NCBI RefSeq assembly: GCF_000757385.1
Contig: NZ_JRHH01000004.1
Span: 310,001 to 374,000, forward strand
Source: Flavobacterium aquatile LMG 4008 = ATCC 11947
GTDB taxonomy: Bacteria; Bacteroidota; Bacteroidia; Flavobacteriales; Flavobacteriaceae
DNA: 64,000 bases
Reading direction: 5' to 3'
Position numbers and translations under genes: made by a program. Positions within the stretch are counted from its first letter, which is position 1, and each line of letters starts with the position of its first letter. A model generated the notes under the pieces. The model was not told the origin of the DNA. It saw nothing but the letters and a program-made list of their open reading frames with translations, and did no database searches. Shown one piece after another: positions 62,571-64,000 of the stretch.

Positions 62571-64000
62571 ATGGCAGTAGGATTTACACCAAGACACATT
62601 GAGGAATTTCCTCTTAACGAATTGACACCACAACAATTTCTTGTACTTGCAAACGAGACCGCAACGAAAATAGGTTGGAAAGTTGGCTACCTAAGCGACA
62701 ATGGACTTATTGGTTATACCGACAACGGAATGTTTTCTTGGAACGCAGAAATTAAAATAAAAATAGAGAGCGGAGTTGCAACTATTCAAAGTGCTTCGAC
62801 CGGAAATGAAATGATGGATTGGGGTAAAAACAAGAAAAACATTGCTAATTTCATTGACACTTTTTTAGAATTAAAACCAAGTTTAACAAAAGATGAACTT
62901 GATGTAAAATATCAAGAATTAAACGAACAACTTGTTTCACAAGAGGAAGATATTTTAAAGTTGCCTCCAGCAACTACAGCAGAACAAATAAAAGATTTCT
63001 TCTCTATTTTTAAGCCTACACAAGGTTTCTTCATTACGCCAATTCTATTAAACTTGAATATTTTAATTTTTATTTTAATGGTAATTAAAGGTGTAAATAT
63101 TATGCAACCAGACAATGAAAGTTTATTGAATTGGGGTGCCAATTTTAGACCTATGACATTAGAAGGCGAATGGTGGCGATTACTAACCAATTGCTTTTTA
63201 CATATTGGAATTTTTCATCTTTTAATGAATATGTATGCACTACTTTATATTGGTGTATTGTTAGAACCTCATTTAGGCAGAACAAGATTTATTACAGCCT
63301 ACTTACTTACAGGAATTACAGCAAGTATTGCAAGTTTATGGTGGCACGACTTAACCATAAGTGCTGGTGCTTCGGGTGCCATATTTGGAATGTATGGTGT
63401 TTTCCTTGCCCTATTGACGACGAATTTAATTGAGAAAACGGCTCGAAAAACATTATTGACAAGTATTGCAGTTTTTGTTGGTTATAACTTAATCTATGGA
63501 CTTAAAGGAGGTATTGACAACGCAGCCCACATTGGCGGTTTACTTGGCGGACTTGTTATTGGTTATGCTTTAATTCCAAGCCTAAAAAATCCTGATGAAA
63601 ACAAATTGAAATTTGGAACAATTGGTTTATTGTCAATTCTGATTCTTGTTTCCTCTTTTGCTGTTTACAAAAAACTACCTAACGACATTGGAACATACGA
63701 TGCAAAAATGAAAGAATTTGTTTCGATGGAATCTATGGCTTTAGAAGTTTACAATATATCACCTACCACTTCTAAAGACAAAATATTATCTAGCATAAAA
63801 GACAGAGGAATTTACTATTGGAACGAAAACATAAAACTTGTAGACAGCTTCAAAGACTTGGATTTACCTCTTGAAATAAGAACAAGAAATAGGCTTTTAA
63901 AGGAATATTGCGAACTGCGAATTAAGACTTATGAATTACTTTACAAAGCAATTTCGGAGAATACAGATCAATATAGAATACAAATAGAAAATTACAACAA
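62571..64000 (+). CDS. Rhomboid-family intramembrane protease (3' end missing)
   Basis: This open frame starts at 62571 (MAVGFTPRHIEEFPLNELTP) and runs off the window, so at least 476 residues are visible. The first about 150 residues form an unrecognised soluble domain with ITKL-like strand patterns. TMs start near 155, and the rhomboid domain shows WRLLTNCFLHIGIFHLLMNM, catalytic Ser in SAGASGAIFGMYG and His in AAHIGGLLGG. After the last TM a helical tail with charged residues begins. Substrate is unknown. It stands directly right of the attC-like element. Confidence 0.88.
   Translation, partial: MAVGFTPRHIEEFPLNELTPQQFLVLANETATKIGWKVGYLSDNGLIGYTDNGMFSWNAEIKIKIESGVATIQSASTGNEMMDWGKNKKNIANFIDTFLELKPSLTKDELDVKYQELNEQLVSQEEDILKLPPATTAEQIKDFFSIFKPTQGFFITPILLNLNILIFILMVIKGVNIMQPDNESLLNWGANFRPMTLEGEWWRLLTNCFLHIGIFHLLMNMYALLYIGVLLEPHLGRTRFITAYLLTGITASIASLWWHDLTISAGASGAIFGMYGVFLALLTTNLIEKTARKTLLTSIAVFVGYNLIYGLKGGIDNAAHIGGLLGGLVIGYALIPSLKNPDENKLKFGTIGLLSILILVSSFAVYKKLPNDIGTYDAKMKEFVSMESMALEVYNISPTTSKDKILSSIKDRGIYYWNENIKLVDSFKDLDLPLEIRTRNRLLKEYCELRIKTYELLYKAISENTDQYRIQIENYN

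Overview
The window looks like a chromosomal segment of a Flavobacterium-type member of the Bacteroidota. The evidence is an AT-rich sequence, weak ribosome binding sites, promoters resembling the TTTG / TAnnTTTG type, an LpxC-FabZ fusion, and a C-terminal type IX secretion sorting domain. Further family markers are the DUF3570/DUF4266/ApbE and DUF6814 genes. There is no rRNA or tRNA gene that I can see, and no complete insertion sequence. All functions are assigned from motifs and family resemblance read by eye; no database search was run.

Layout. 1-1785: a minus-strand envelope redox operon (thioredoxin, ApbE flavinyltransferase, DUF4266 lipoprotein, start of a DUF3570 protein). 1985-10415: an LTA-synthase-like sulfatase-fold protein, a vWA membrane protein, FabG, a leucine-rich-repeat T9SS cargo protein and SucD. 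10534-17095: a lipid A block in which an HD hydrolase, LpxD, LpxC-FabZ, LpxA, EF-P, a second LpxD-like acyltransferase and an NTF2-like protein are read on the minus strand. 17156-24742: M13 peptidase and a Pr6Pr membrane protein, then plus-strand genes for a CBS/DUF294 protein, a DnaQ-like exonuclease, an SGNH hydrolase and an S41 peptidase.

24747-30100 is a seven-gene biosynthetic operon. It holds a flavoprotein oxidoreductase, a methyltransferase, a type III polyketide synthase, a hotdog dehydratase, a ketosynthase, an ACP and a phosphopantetheinyl transferase. It looks like a phenolic-lipid or alkylpyrone pathway with its own acyl-chain supply. 30165-37144 holds two amidohydrolase-fold proteins and a large zinc metalloprotease.

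37268-52430 holds a short-chain carboxylate module interrupted by a TetR-controlled ABC exporter. It includes acetyl-CoA synthetase, a propionyl-CoA-synthetase-like enzyme, a receiver-only response regulator, a symporter-histidine kinase with a STAC domain (CrbS/CbrA type), a metabolite/proton symporter, a porin and an IS1-InsA-like zinc-ribbon/HTH protein. The acs, prpE and InsA-like genes share a promoter-proximal word, TAGCAA(G/A)AA, at almost the same distance from a TATATTTA box, which suggests one regulon.

52727-64000 is accessory in character. It holds an orphan membrane protein, a PAS/DHp protein without an ATPase domain, a DUF6266 protein, five 10-bp tandem repeats and a SIR2-STAND protein that is probably an NAD-consuming antiphage effector. 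Further on are a DUF4919 protein, an excisionase-like HTH protein, an ArsR-SRPBCC-DoxX trio with a visible operator, a class C beta-lactamase-fold hydrolase and a rhomboid protease cut by the window end. Between the last two lies a long inverted-repeat element resembling an integron attC-like cassette boundary.
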